A stretch of DNA of 64,000 nt, from the NCBI GenBank assembly GCA_016748015.1, contig JAAOMT010000135.1, positions 929,085 through 993,084 on the forward strand, in the 5' to 3' direction. Every line of letters starts with the position of its first letter. The first letter of the stretch is position 1. Source of the stretch: Geosiphon pyriformis. Its lineage: Eukaryota > Glomeromycota > Glomeromycetes > Archaeosporales > Geosiphonaceae. A model generated the notes under the pieces. The model did no database searches, was not told the origin of the DNA, and saw nothing but the letters and a program-made list of their open reading frames with translations. Positions 1 through 10,897 of the stretch are shown piece after piece. A program made the position numbers and the translations under genes.

Positions 1-430
1 CTTATAAATAAAGCCAAAATTGCATAAAAGACTATTGGAAACAGAATAATAAACCAAAGTATTATCATCAACCAAACTGCCACTTTCAATAAATAAGGCC
101 AATAAAATAAACCAACCAGAAATAGAATCTTTAGAATCTAATTTTTTCTATTTGCAAAATATGGATTACATAAAACACATATCATAATAGTCCAGAAGTT
201 GATTTACAAAAACAATGCTATATTTTTTCAAAAAGCACATTATAGCTAAGTAGTAAACCAAATCTAAAATATTAGCAATAGCAATACTATAACCAGTCTA
301 AAATATATTAAGCATATTATTTACCAAAGACAAACCACATAACACCAGCATATTAGTTACACTAGCTAAAAAACAGTTTGTGGAATTGATCAACAGTATG
401 ATCAGAAAACTAAGAAGTTGTTAGAACATT
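1..430 (-). pseudogene. LINE ORF2 fragment (RT to RNase H linker), truncated by window edge
   Basis: Translated on the minus strand, this stretch aligns piece by piece with the linker between reverse transcriptase and RNase H of the LINE at 39950-46727. Around 359-390 it reads FLASV where the better copy has FLAGV. Further downstream it gives YSIVFVNQL against YEIAFVEQL, and around 90-130 KKLDSKDSISGWF against KKLDAHGPIPDWF. Several in-frame stops make it dead. The rest of the copy (RNase H, 3' end) would lie to the left of the window. The base composition is far more AT-rich than the reference copy, and most changes look like C to T or G to A. Confidence 0.7.
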
Positions 431-1059
431 TAACTAATAACTTGTAAATTTATAGTTCATTTATATTTTTTATATTAATAGTATTATTAATATTTAATTT
501 AAGTATTTCAACAAATTCAAATATATCTTAAGAAATATTTATGTTAGTTTTAACTACAGATTTTTTTAAAATATCTTTTTGTATTTTTTTCTAACAAATA
601 AATCTGAAACTACAAATTAGTACCAAATTTTTTTTGGTTTTTTTATATTCAAATTATTATCAGTATTAAAAACTTTGTATTTAAACAGAAAGAGTTTCGA
701 GATATTTAACTAAATAATAAAAAATAAACAAAGACAAAAAAAACTTCTTTCAAAATTATTGTATTTTTTTAAGAATTTGAGATGTAAAAAAAAAAAAATT
801 TTTTTAAAAGCATATTATAAAATTATTAAATTTAATAATAAAAAATAAAATAAAAAAATTATTATTAAATTTAATAATATTTAAATATTTTTTTATTATT
901 ATTTACTTTTTTGTTATTATATTTTTTATTAGTATTTTTTTGGTTTTAATAAATTATTAACAATTAATATTAAAATAAAGCTAAATATATATATAATAAT
1001 ATTTTTATAAATATATATTTTTAAATCAACTATATTTATGTATTTAGAAAAAACATGCA
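431..1059. other. AT-rich stretch, nothing recognised
   Basis: Mostly A/T homopolymers and short inverted A/T runs. No ORF and no recognisable repeat boundary. It may be further decayed transposon sequence, but I could not align it to anything in the window. Confidence 0.4.
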
Positions 1060-1171
1060 TTTAAAAAATAACAATAATAAAATAAATATTGTTGTATAAT
1101 AAATATGAACTATGTATTTTTTACATATAATTAGTCATTAAGCCAAATAAAACAATTTAATACTATATTAT

Positions 1172-1806
1172 CAGTGATGTTCGCTGGGAGTTACTGGAAT
1201 TGGAATGTCACTGGACCCGACTGGATGGAATGGTGTCACAGATCAGCTTCCAGTGGTGAGTTGTCACTGGACCCTTCCAATTAGGATTTTTTATTCACTG
1301 GATGGAAGGTCCAGTGACGTCCAGTGATGTCCAGTGGCTTGGCAAAATTTTTTCTCTATTAAATGTACCCATCGATGAGGTTGCCGATGAGTCTACCGAT
1401 GAACCTACTAACGAACTAAATGAATATAGGATGGATAATGAACAAGACGAATTGCAAGATATCGAACCATCAAGTATAATAACGCCCGATGATTGGGAAA
1501 ATCAATTACGTGACTGGGAACAGATGTTAATAGATGAGGAGATTGCCAGATCAGAAGATGAAAACACCCAGCAATAGATAACAGAGCAAAATGGGAACTG
1601 AGTAGTATATTTGGTTTATTGTTTCAAAAACCAAATTTTATAAATAATAACGATTAGTTTTCACTATTAATGTATACATTTTTATTTACTATGCCTACAT
1701 TTTGATTGGTTAACATTATATTGGTTCCAGTGGAATAATCGTTCCAGTGAGAGTTTCCACTGGAATTACTGGAACTCTGGAAAAATCTGGAATTCTAGAA
1801 GTCCTG
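1172..1806. mobile_element. 635-bp DNA-transposon-like element with 11-bp target duplication
   Basis: The interval is bounded by perfect 11-bp direct repeats TACTATATTAT at 1161-1171 and 1807-1817. Read inwards, the two ends begin CAGTGATGTTCGC and CAGGACTTCTAG, so only the first three bases form a terminal inverted repeat. Both subterminal regions carry TTACTGGAA and CACTGGA motifs. A 9-11 bp duplication is usual for Mutator-like elements, whereas hAT elements make 8 bp. The family is therefore not settled. GC content is higher than in the flanks. The inside holds one short acidic ORF, so this is probably an internally deleted, non-autonomous copy. Confidence 0.55.
1302..1577 (+). CDS. Short acidic ORF inside the 635-bp element
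   Basis: 91 codons from ATG to TAG. The product is very acidic, with many Asp and Glu residues and a tail rich in Trp-Glu/Asp pairs (DDWENQLRDWEQMLIDEEIA). I do not recognise a domain. Acidic tails of this kind occur at the C-terminus of some transposases, so it may be the last part of a transposase left after internal deletion; that is inference from position only. No intron is evident and nothing shows that it is expressed. Confidence 0.3.
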   Translation: MEGPVTSSDVQWLGKIFSLLNVPIDEVADESTDEPTNELNEYRMDNEQDELQDIEPSSIITPDDWENQLRDWEQMLIDEEIARSEDENTQQ

Positions 1807-2830
1807 TACTATATTATTATTTAGTAAATAATTGAAAATTTAATTAGTTATTATTATACAATTAATATGTACATATATTTATAAAAAACATTTTTAAACT
1901 TCAAATTAAACTATAGCACACATAAAAAAAAAATCCAGATCGTCTTAGCACTGGTAATTATTTAGTTGTTTTGTTGTATTTTTTCCATTCTTTAACGAAC
2001 ATCAGATTTATCAACTCTCCAGCCGAACAAACCAAGGATTTACGTGCCTACGCTGTTTCGTTTGGCTGAGCCTGTACATTGTGTCTGTTTCAAATGGAGA
2101 TAAGTACATCATTTCGTTGCAATGTGTAGAGGCATCGCAGAATACCAGTATTCTGTCGGGTCCCACACGCTGATCCGGCTAGGAAACGAAGCGACTGGGT
2201 GGTCATCCGGCGATTGTGGTACGCTGCTGGTATCCTGTTGAAAAAAATGGTGCCATATGTGGGTTGCATTCATTGTGTGTCTTTCCTGCGGGGATCCTTT
2301 CTGTTGGCTTCGATCTTCAGCTGACTGCCGTTGGTCGGGTCCACACTGGCATCTTTGACATGTCAAACTGAATAGCTACACAGCGACGATTCAAGTATAT
2401 TGTGTTTCGATCGTAAAAATGGTGCCGGGTGTGGGTTGCATTCATTGTGCGTGGACTCCCTCGACATCACTGTGTAGCGACCATCGATTGTGTCCTTGGT
2501 TGTTATGTGGAAGTGATGTTTCTTGTTTGATGATGCATTTACTGACCGAGTTATTTCCTCTGTTTAGATTCATGAAAGTTCGTCGTAATGATAATGACTG
2601 CATGGAGCAAAGAATAAACAGACGAATGAGATGACAAAGGGATCATGAAACCTCGTCGGGCGATATCAAGCGCTTGGTTCAGACCAAAATTTCGCTATCC
2701 AGAACTTGAAGATATTTAAGAAAAATTTAAAGATTAGTGTTTTTTTCTCTACTATTAGCAATGAGTGAGAAAATTTTTTTGCCGAGGGGCACACATATTA
2801 CTTCGTGAATGAAAAACCGCATCCCGAGAT

Positions 2831-3017
2831 GTGGATCCAACGATCTCGTGTGCACGTGGATTGTGATTCGCGTAGAACTCTCAATCGGTTCTCATTGGGA
2901 GATAACACCCTGCATTGTTCATCGAATGACGGTGAACATTGAGTGACTTGTCGCAGAAGCCAATTTTGGTGGAAGTGGGTAGCGTCCAACAATCTCGTGT
3001 GTACGTGATTTGTGCGT
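2831..3017 (+). repeat. 187-bp repeat, copy 1
   Basis: Matches 3784-3970 at 186 of 187 positions; the one difference is G at 2984 against A at 3937, again a transition. The offset between the copies is exactly 953 bp. Confidence 0.9.
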
Positions 3018-3410
3018 GTGCTGTGGGTTGTGCGTGTACTGGGGTGTGCCTTTTTCTGGCAATAGGGCAAATGTGAGACAACCTGCCCTGCTACTCTCAT
3101 GTATTCAGGTGCAAGAGCGTCCAGCTGTCATTGATCTGATCTGATGCTCTCATTGGCATGCTGAGTCGTGCACATTATTGTTCTGCTGTGAATAAAGCCA
3201 CACCTCGCGATCCCGTTGTAATGGATCCCAACGGTTTCTTATGTATGCGCATTGGGGTATATGTGCTTGTTCCAACAATAGCAACTGTGCTACAACCCGC
3301 CTTTGCTACTTTTATGTATTTCTGATGTCGCGTGGGTAAGAAGAGCGTCCAGCTTTCACAGACAGGCTGGGCGTGCACATGTTACTTTGGTGTGAATCAA
3401 GACACGTGAA

Positions 3411-3590
3411 CCGGATTCAACGGTCTCGTATGTACGTGTATTGTGATTCGCGTAGCGCTCTCATTGGGAGATAACACCCTGCATTGATCATTGAGCGACC
3501 GTGAACATTGAGCGACTTGTCGCAGAAGCCAGTTTTGGTGGAAGTGGGTGACGTCCAACAATCTCGTGTGTTCGTGTACTTTGATTTGTA
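3411..3590 (+). repeat. Diverged copy of the 187-bp repeat
   Basis: Shares long blocks with copies 1 and 2, for example CTCATTGGGAGATAACACCC, GACTTGTCGCAGAAGCCA and GTCCAACAATCTCGTGTG, but lacks the short insertion present in the other two after the first third. Confidence 0.85.
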
Positions 3591-3783
3591 CGTATACTGT
3601 GGTTTATGCATGTACTATGTGTGTGTATTTGTTCCAGCAACAGCGATAGTGCGATAGCCTGCCCTGCTACTCTTATGTATTCAGGAGGTGTGTACTTTTT
3701 ACTTTGCTGGGAAAAAGACACACCTTGCGATTTCGTTGCAACTGGATCCCAATGATTTCGTATGTACGTGCAGTGTTGTTTTA

Positions 3784-3970
3784 GTGGATCCAACGATCTC
3801 GTGTGCACGTGGATTGTGATTCGCGTAGAACTCTCAATCGGTTCTCATTGGGAGATAACACCCTGCATTGTTCATCGAATGACGGTGAACATTGAGTGAC
3901 TTGTCGCAGAAGCCAATTTTGGTGGAAGTGGGTAGCATCCAACAATCTCGTGTGTACGTGATTTGTGCGT
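3784..3970 (+). repeat. 187-bp repeat, copy 2
   Basis: Near-identical partner of 2831-3017, ending just before the junction to AT-rich DNA at about 3980. Confidence 0.9.
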
Positions 3971-3980
3971 ACCCCCGAAA

Positions 3981-4303
3981 AAGCTTTTTCCATTCGTCAT
4001 CTAAAAATAATTTAAAAATGTTATGTTTTTAAAAATATGTACCAAAATTGCTTTTGAAATTAACTTATTTTAATTAAAGTTAAGAATTTTTTAATAAAAA
4101 TCAAGAAATTTTGGGCAGTTGACATTTATAAAGACAATTACTTTTACAAAAAAGGTTGAATAAATATTTAAAATTAAAATTGTATAAGCATTTTTGGTTT
4201 TTTGGAATTTATGTAAATTTTTAAAAATAAAAATTCAATAATAATAGTTGTATATAAAAAATAAGTTATCAATATTATTATTGGTTTTAATAAATTTTAA
4301 AAA

Positions 4304-4336
<33 letters not shown>

Positions 4337-6346
4337 CAATAATCAATATATTTAACTATAACGTGTTATATTTTAACATATAAACCAATAAATATAGTTT
4401 ATGCTTAATTATATATAATTATATATTTAAACCAATTAAAACCAAATTATAATAAATTTACAAAAATAAAACAATTATCTTTATTATAATAACAATTAAA
4501 TTATTATTATTAAAATCATACCAATCAATTATTTAACAGTTTTATTAATATTAATTTTAATATTAAAAATTTAAAGCTTTTAAAAAACCATTATTTTAAC
4601 AAAAAAATTTTTATTAACAAGAATTTAAACTATTTTTATATAAATATACTAATAAGTTTAATAAAAAACTTAATTAGCAAAGTTAACTTAATCAATTCAA
4701 ATTCAAAAAAAACCAATTTAAAATTAAAACAACAATAAATAAAAAAACTAAAGAAATAGTAATCCTAAAATAATTCTTAAAAATCTTAAAAGTTATAAAA
4801 AATAAAATAAAAATATTTTTAAATAAAAGCCAAATAATTTAAATTTTAATATTTAAAATAATATTAATAAACAGAAATTTTTTATTAAATATAATTTTTT
4901 TTAAAATACTAATTTTAACAATAATAATATTCAATTTAGCTTAAAAACCAAAAATAACAATAATATATTTTAATTATTAAACAGAATTAAAAAACTAAAG
5001 AATAAAACAAATATAACTATATACTCAAAAAATTAATTTACTAATTTTAAAACCATTATAGCCAAAAATATTAATTTGATTTTAAAAATGTTTTTTAAAG
5101 TAACAACTTTTTTAAAAAAAATTCTAATATTGTTTTTTTAATTAAAAATATAAAAAAAACTTTTTTTATTCAAAAAGCAATATTTTAAAAAAAGTTTTTT
5201 TGTTTTTACTTTATTATATTTTTTACTATTTTATAAAACATAAATTTTTTTGTTTAAAAACTGGTTAACATTAATATTTATCTTTTGATTAAAATATAAA
5301 TATAATAAAACTTATAATAATTAATTTTTTTATAAGTAATAATTTGTAATAATTAAAAATTATAATTATATTATATTATTGATTAATAATAATTAAAAAA
5401 AGTTTATATATATGAATTTTTTTTAATTTTAATAAATTTTTTGAAAATATGTTATATATAATTAAAACTATTAATTATTATTTTAGAAGTTTTATTATTA
5501 TTATTTAATTAATATAATATATTTGCAATTTAAGTTTTTTATACTTAAATAATTTAATATTAATTTTTTTAATTTCCTTAATATTATCTTAAGCTTTCAA
5601 ATTTGTTATTGAATTATAACAAATTTTAATTATATTCAATTAATTAATTTAATATAAATTTTTATTTTAAAAATAAGATTTATAATTTTTTTAGTATTAA
5701 ATACTTAATTATTTAATACATAATATTAAAGTTTTTGCGACTTTTTTTTTCTGTTTCTGTTTTAATTCAATATTAAATACTGTTTTTATTAAACTAGAAT
5801 AATACCAACAGTTTTAAATAATATATATATGAATATTAAACCAATATTTTTAGATTTAATAAATTATTTAAAATAATATAATAAAAATTTTTATATTTAT
5901 TATTATATTAGTTAACAATATATGTAAACTAACAAGTATAATAATAATACTTAAATACTACAATAATATTAATATTTATTGGTTGTATTTTGTATTTAAA
6001 AAAAACATATATTTTAGTGTTTTTTAATTTTATATTAGTTAAAATATATAATTATATATTAATTAATAATAATAAAACATTGTATTTATATTTAGTTATT
6101 TTTTAATTAAAATTTTCAAGTTATTTACCAAAAAAAATTTTTGTTATTTATGTTTTATTATTATAATAATAATAAAACTATTAAAAATAACCAATAATAA
6201 ATAATTTAAGTTGATAAAATCTATTAATATTTATAATAAATACCACAGTAATATAAAATTTGTTATGCTTATAATCTTCTATTTAACAAGTAATAATTAT
6301 TAATTTAGATTTATCTAAAAAAAACTTAGTTTTAATTATATTATAA
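3981..6346. other. AT desert with a (TTA)n microsatellite
   Basis: No ORF above background and no recognised repeat. A perfect run of about 12 TTA/ATT units lies at roughly 4299-4335. The remainder is A/T homopolymers and short inverted runs. Confidence 0.6.
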
Positions 6347-6350
6347 ATAT

Positions 6351-7179
6351 TATTACAAGTAATTATTTGGGGTGTTAAAACAAATAACAAACCTGTAACT
6401 TGGTGTTTAATAAGTAATATAGTTGATAATATTTGAAGATTTTTGTATCTGAAGGTTTTCATATCTGAAAATTTTAGTGGAGTCCTTTGTATAATAAACA
6501 GAGATTTCTTAATTGTTTTCAGTAGTCTTTTGGAATTGCAATTCTATTAATTTCTTTTTCAGCTTGATAACCAATAATTCTCTGGTAAGTAATCTTTAAA
6601 TTCAACTGTTTACTCTTTTGTAGGAGTTTTTTATCAAGCAATCCTTAATGTTAGTAACTCAGTACTTAATCTTTAATCAATTAATAAACAACAAAACAAA
6701 TAAAAATAAAAATAAAATAAAGAACATAAAAGAATTTAGCCAAGACAAGAAAGAGTTAATATTTTATCAATAGCTATAATCAAGAGCTATTGGTCCAGTA
6801 TACTTAAGTATTAATAATTATCAACATGTATTATTAATAATAAAAAGATAGATTGTAATAGTAATAAGTATTTTTATTGATATTTGATGTTTCCACTTTA
6901 AGTTATAGAATACTATTATATAAAGGAATGGTTATGAAATTGAAGCTAAAGATTCTAAGTTAAGAATTCTGTTTTTTTACTTTTAATACTATTGTTATAT
7001 ATACATAAATTTCATTATACAAGATTTCTTGAATTTTTCTATTTTTTAGCCAGAAATTCTGGAATTTTTGAATCCTGTAATTCTTCATACAGAAATCCTG
7101 AAATTCTACTTTTACTATATCTTATTTTGATTGGCTAATTTATGTACTAATATATAATTCTTATATTCTATGAGTAACA
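6351..7179 (-). repeat. Element A LTR (3' LTR of the element)
   Basis: Read on the plus strand it runs from TATTACAAG (ancestral TGTTACAAG, as in the copy at 36548) to GAGTAACA, giving the usual TG...CA ends with a short terminal inversion. Related copies are the partial LTR at 21246-21584 and solo LTRs at 21705-22527, 35672-36480 and 36548-37532. The copies differ mainly by transitions. Confidence 0.85.
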
Positions 7180-7195
7180 TTATCCCTTCTTTTTA
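7180..7195 (-). other. Polypurine tract of element A
   Basis: On the minus strand AAAAAGAAGGGATAA directly precedes the LTR start. The same arrangement, AAAGGAGGGGATAA, precedes the element B LTR at 10883-10897, and both are preceded by GAGCTCAAT. The two elements therefore share a plus-strand priming region, and A is probably a relative of B. Confidence 0.75.
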
Positions 7196-7590
7196 ATATT
7201 GAGCTCTGTTGAAATTTTCTATATCTCCTAACTTTCCATTTTTGATTAACTTTTAAACTTTTTTTTCGAAAATTACTTAAGTTATTTTGATCTGTAATTC
7301 TTCAAATTAGGCCTTGGTCATTTTATTATAAATTTTTTACACTTATTAACAAGCAGTAAAAATTTAAAATAAAACCTAGCAAATAAAGAGCTTTTACTAC
7401 AAAAATAAAGACAAATATAATTGTAGAAGAAAATCCAACAAGCACCTTTAAATATATTGATTAAAACAAAAGGGATGGGACTATTCCCTGCATCATTAAA
7501 AGAAAACATCACTCCTAATTGTTTTCCATCAAAAGTATTTTGGATATTATTAATCATTATTGTTTGTTTTCTAAAAAATTCAAACACTTA
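7196..7590 (-). pseudogene. 3' part of element A interior, hydrophobic reading frame
   Basis: A minus-strand reading frame (about 7587 to 7318) encodes a hydrophobic, Phe/Ile/Lys-rich peptide with a likely membrane-spanning segment (FKGACWIFFYNYICLYF). It lies just downstream of the helicase-like region and may be the tail of the same broken polyprotein; a frame change and stops separate them. It shows no recognised domain. Confidence 0.3.
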
Positions 7591-8600
7591 GTCATTATAT
7601 TATTCATAAAATTGTTTAGCGAAATTAGAATTAACACTTGCAAACAAACATGCAAGCATTTTCTCAATTGAATGAAAGTGTTGGTTTGAGTAGAATAATA
7701 TGGAGGTAATTTTGTATAAATAGAATTAATTAGCACAAGTGTGACCAGTTCTACTCTTATGTTGTTTAAGTATTTGTTGAGATAATCTGTAAAAATAAGA
7801 TTTTGATTCAATAACATGAACATCTAAGTCTGGTAAAATGACTAAATCAACAGAAAGAATTGTTAAACCAGTATTTAAAACATTTGTGGAAATGTAAACT
7901 CACTTTGTTTCATCTATAAATTTGTTATCATAATTGATAACTTGAGTTTTAATCTTACACCAGTTTAACTTGAAAGTTAGTAAAACTCTTTTTTCAACTG
8001 TTGGCATAAAAATTAATACTTTTGAAAAAGCATTATTTACAACTGTGTTGAAACAGAAACCTAAATACTGGTCAAAATTTGGTAATTAACAAAGAAATGT
8101 TTCAATCTCAAAAAGAGTTAATCCTGAAACAGTATACTGCTGGTTAAATGAAATATTATCTGTTAGCATAGTAGTAAAGTACATATTAAGAATCCAATTC
8201 TGTTTAATGAACTTGTAAAATAGTTCTTGAATATAAGCTTTATCTATTATTACAAACCCATTACCTTTATACCAGAGTAAAAAAGAATCAGGAATAGTAA
8301 AAATCACATTTTTTATTACTTTATTAGATCCATAACACCAATTATCTTTACTGAAATCAGTCAATAAACTCAGATATTTTGGAATTGATACTGTAAGTAA
8401 TGCTCTAAAAACTATTACAATTACTTGTTTCTTGAGATGTTTTTAAAGCACAATAAGGAAGTGAATTGATTTACTCCAACCAGTTGGAGCATAAAATAGG
8501 ATTTTTTCATCCAAGTTTAAATTATCTATGATTGGTTGATATTTATTGGACATACCTGATTGATTAACATTAGGCAGGTTCAGTTTTATTAATTAAATTC
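7550..8600 (-). pseudogene. Superfamily-2 (viral NS3/CI-like) RNA helicase remnant
   Basis: Helicase motifs appear in the right order and spacing on the minus strand. Motif I: APTGWSKS at about 8471-8490 (a P-loop whose second glycine is changed). Motif II: VIIDKAY at about 8231-8255, at the place of the DExH box, with Glu and His replaced. A motif III-like TTM lies near 8165-8180. Motif V: STNVLNTGLTI at about 7855-7890. Motif VI: QHKSRTGHT at about 7738-7765. A frame change precedes motif I, and stops lie after motif I, before motif V and after motif VI, so the gene is dead. SF2 helicases of this layout use ATP to unwind RNA and are common in positive-strand RNA virus polyproteins. A viral origin is inference; a cellular DEAH helicase is the alternative. 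Confidence 0.55.
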
Positions 8601-9084
8601 ACAGAATTAATTATCTATTTTTCTATTTCTATTAAGAGAAGGTTGAAGTTTAAGTTATAATGTTCAGAGCAAAAATAAGGTCAAAAAATAATTAAAAATA
8701 TTAAAAATAATGTGAAAATATTATTCTTAGTTTCAAATTTAACAAAATTACAAATATTATTGAATAAAAAGATTGATATAAAACTAAATGAAGTATTTAC
8801 ATGATTAAAGAGATCTAGATAAAAAAAAATTGATTCATAAAAACGAGTTTGGAAAATAGTTGTTATTGATTTAAAATTAAATAAAAACAATAATAGAATA
8901 TGATCAATCCAAGAAAAATAACTTTCATTTGATTAATGTTCATAATTTTTAAAGAATTTGAAATTATTACAGTCTAATAACTTAATAATTTCATCTGAAG
9001 TTTGATTGGACTTATCACATATTTGTTGGACATAATTAGAAATCTGGGTATTGTATTTCTTAATTATATATTTAATTAAGATGT
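8601..9084 (-). pseudogene. Middle part of the element A coding region (membrane-like)
   Basis: Continues in frame from the ORF at 20582-21245 once element B and one copy of its 4-bp duplication are removed: the codons for ENNI run straight into LIKYIIKKYNTQI. After about 50 residues there is a stop (TAA, plausibly from CAA). The same frame then continues through a hydrophobic section ending in LFLIFLIIF, followed by further stops and a frame change just before the helicase motifs. A membrane-like segment upstream of an SF2 helicase fits a viral polyprotein, but no domain is recognised here. Confidence 0.4.
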
Positions 9085-10882
9085 TGTTACAGAAGTGTTT
9101 TCTTGGTATATTTTAATTGTTAATCCTCTGTTTTAATTGCAATTGGTTTTTTGTGAGTTTTTCTATTTTATGTGTTGGATATTAATAATAATATACTAAA
9201 AGTTTTTTCTTGATGTTGTAATATAAGTCTTCTTTTTAATTTTAGTTGTTTTTGTATGTTGCGTACTCCTTCCCAGAGGCTAATCTGAAATCTACCCACT
9301 GTTTGGGGTCTTTTCTGAGGCTATTTTTACAATTGCCTAATGTGTTTCTCTAATCTAGAAACACGGTGTTACTGGAGGTTTTTGGTCTCTTTTCTGTAAT
9401 GTTGTTGATACTTACTTGCTGTGAATTCACATTTTCTGGATGTGGTTGAACCTCCAATAACTGAATTTATTTTCAAATTATCTCCTATAATTTGAACTTG
9501 CTGAGCTTATAAGTGGAATGGCCAATTCCGTGCCAGTTGCTTTATGTAGTTACGTTGTAGTAAACATCAACTCTTTCCCAGAAATTGCTCATCTGGAAGC
9601 TCACTAAAAATGTGTAGTTACTTTGCTGTGAAAGTCAACTCTTCTACAGGAATCTCGTCTGTAGATTACCCTAATGATTATGATAAGAAAATAAAAGAAA
9701 ATAAAAGAAATGTAAAAGAAATAAGATTTTATCAAGGAAAACGTTTTCTATCCAGGCCTGGAGTCACTAACAGTTTACTGAAATTGGTAGCTAATCAATT
9801 TCGAAATGTTAGTTGGGTTTTGGGGGTTTTCCAAGTACAATAATTAAAGAATTTGGTTTTTTCGAATTATTTGATATTTATTTCTTTTTGTGTATATAAG
9901 AATGGTTTTAAGAGATAAATCTAAAGTAAGATACATTTTCTCGAAAAGAGAAGCTCTTCTTTTATACAACTTGTTGTAACACTATTCTATGAACTTGAAC
10001 TTTGCTATTTTCTACAATTTTGCTGAACTAAAGATACATTTCGGCGAACTATAAGTTATTTCGGCAAACTATTAGATATTTCAGTGAACTATCAATTATT
10101 TCGGCAAATTTCTACAAATTTCGGCGAACTTCTGAATGTTACATAGTTTGGGGTATTGCATGATTGATCATTGCAATTAGGTTATATTTGTGTTGTGTAC
10201 AATTTGGGTTATTAATTAAATGATAATTTCGGACATTTTTTGCCAATGTAATAAGTGATCATTTGATGATAATATATGCTAATTAATGATAGGAATTATA
10301 AGATAATTTCATGCTAAATAATATCTCTAATTTCGTCTGGTAACAACGGAATGTTAATGGCCTTTTTGCGATTTCCCTAAGTATATAATAAAGCTTTTTC
10401 AATTTAATTAGTAACCATGTGAATAATTTTAATCAAGAATTATTTTTCCAAAGAGTTCAGAAATGAAATAATAGTTTCATTTACTAGAGAGAGTATGTGA
10501 ATTCTAATGTTAATCTTGTAATTGTGATGTTTATTCAATTTATTATTTTTATTAATTCTTTTTGAATAAGATTTTATTTAGATATTTGTTGCTTCAAGTT
10601 AAAGCTTGTTTTTCTTTATCATTAAAAACTATTGTATATATATATAATTATTGTTTTACAAAATAACATCTTGTAATACTCTATTTCCATTATTTCTAAA
10701 TAGTGCTTGCTGCTTTTGCATGATAGTGCTTGCTATTATTGTAAAATAGTGCTTACTGCTATTGTACAATAGTGCTTGCTGCTATTTGTAAATCATTTCT
10801 TTTTATAAATTGTTGCTGTGCTATTTTATAATTGGCTAATTTATATTATTTATAATTCCTATTAAATTCTTGAACTATAACA
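9085..10882 (-). repeat. Element B 3' LTR, interrupted by a family C solo LTR
   Basis: Starts TGTTACAGAAGTG and ends ACTATAACA on the plus strand. After removing 9367-10345 and one ACGG copy, about 815 bp remain against 792 bp in the other LTR. The 23-bp excess equals one unit of the internal tandem repeat ATAGTGCTTGCTGCTATTGT (four units at about 10700-10790, three at about 20415-20490). Confidence 0.9.
9367..10345. repeat. Family C solo LTR, copy 1
   Basis: 979 bp, TGTTACTGGAGG to TCTGGTAACA, flanked by ACGG at 9363-9366 and 10346-10349. The uninterrupted site is visible in the other element B LTR near 20055-20065. It aligns along its length with 15667-16625. Near 10035-10130 it holds about five imperfect repeats of ATTTCGGC(G/A)AA. 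A 77-codon ORF (9610-9843) is not conserved in the other copy and is not called. Confidence 0.85.
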
Positions 10883-10897
10883 TTATCCCCTCCTTTC
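10883..10897 (-). other. Polypurine tract of element B
   Basis: AAAGGAGGGGATAA on the minus strand, directly before the 3' LTR and directly after the stop codon of the extra ORF. This is the usual site of plus-strand DNA priming. Confidence 0.85.

Larger units (their letters stand above)
1060..1930 (-). mobile_element. LINE 3' tail fragment, interrupted at 1172-1806
   Basis: On the minus strand, 1090-1160 matches the 3' UTR of the full-length LINE (46594-46680) in the order TGGC, GACTA, then a CATGATTTA-like stretch, and it also matches the 3' tail of the old LINE at 34745-34870. The sequence at 1818-1930 is weakly similar to the last codons of LINE ORF2. The interrupting 635-bp element therefore appears to sit near the ORF2 stop codon of this copy. 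No intact coding sequence remains. The 5' side ends where the GC-richer repeat block begins. Confidence 0.5.
1932..3980. repeat. GC-richer block of degenerate repeats
   Basis: A sharply bounded block with many CpG dinucleotides between AT-rich flanks. At 2240-2285 and 2412-2450 there is a repeated stretch containing GTGGGTTGCATTCATTGTG. From 2831 to 3970 there are at least three copies of a longer unit. A core like ATCCAACGATCTCGTGTG followed by TACGTG or CACGTG occurs about eight times (near 2833, 2985, 3225, 3413, 3553, 3745, 3786 and 3938). Minus-strand ORFs of 60-106 codons exist here, but they change frame between repeat copies and have no recognisable domain, so I treat the block as non-coding repeat DNA. 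Confidence 0.6.

Noticed and set aside
2798-3993. Minus-strand ORFs sharing HTRLLDATHFHQNWL-type peptides
   Set aside because: They arise because the DNA repeat is duplicated; frames differ between copies and no domain is recognisable.
9610-9843. 77-codon ORF in the family C LTR
   Set aside because: Interrupted in the second copy of the same LTR and positioned across LTR sequence; treated as chance.
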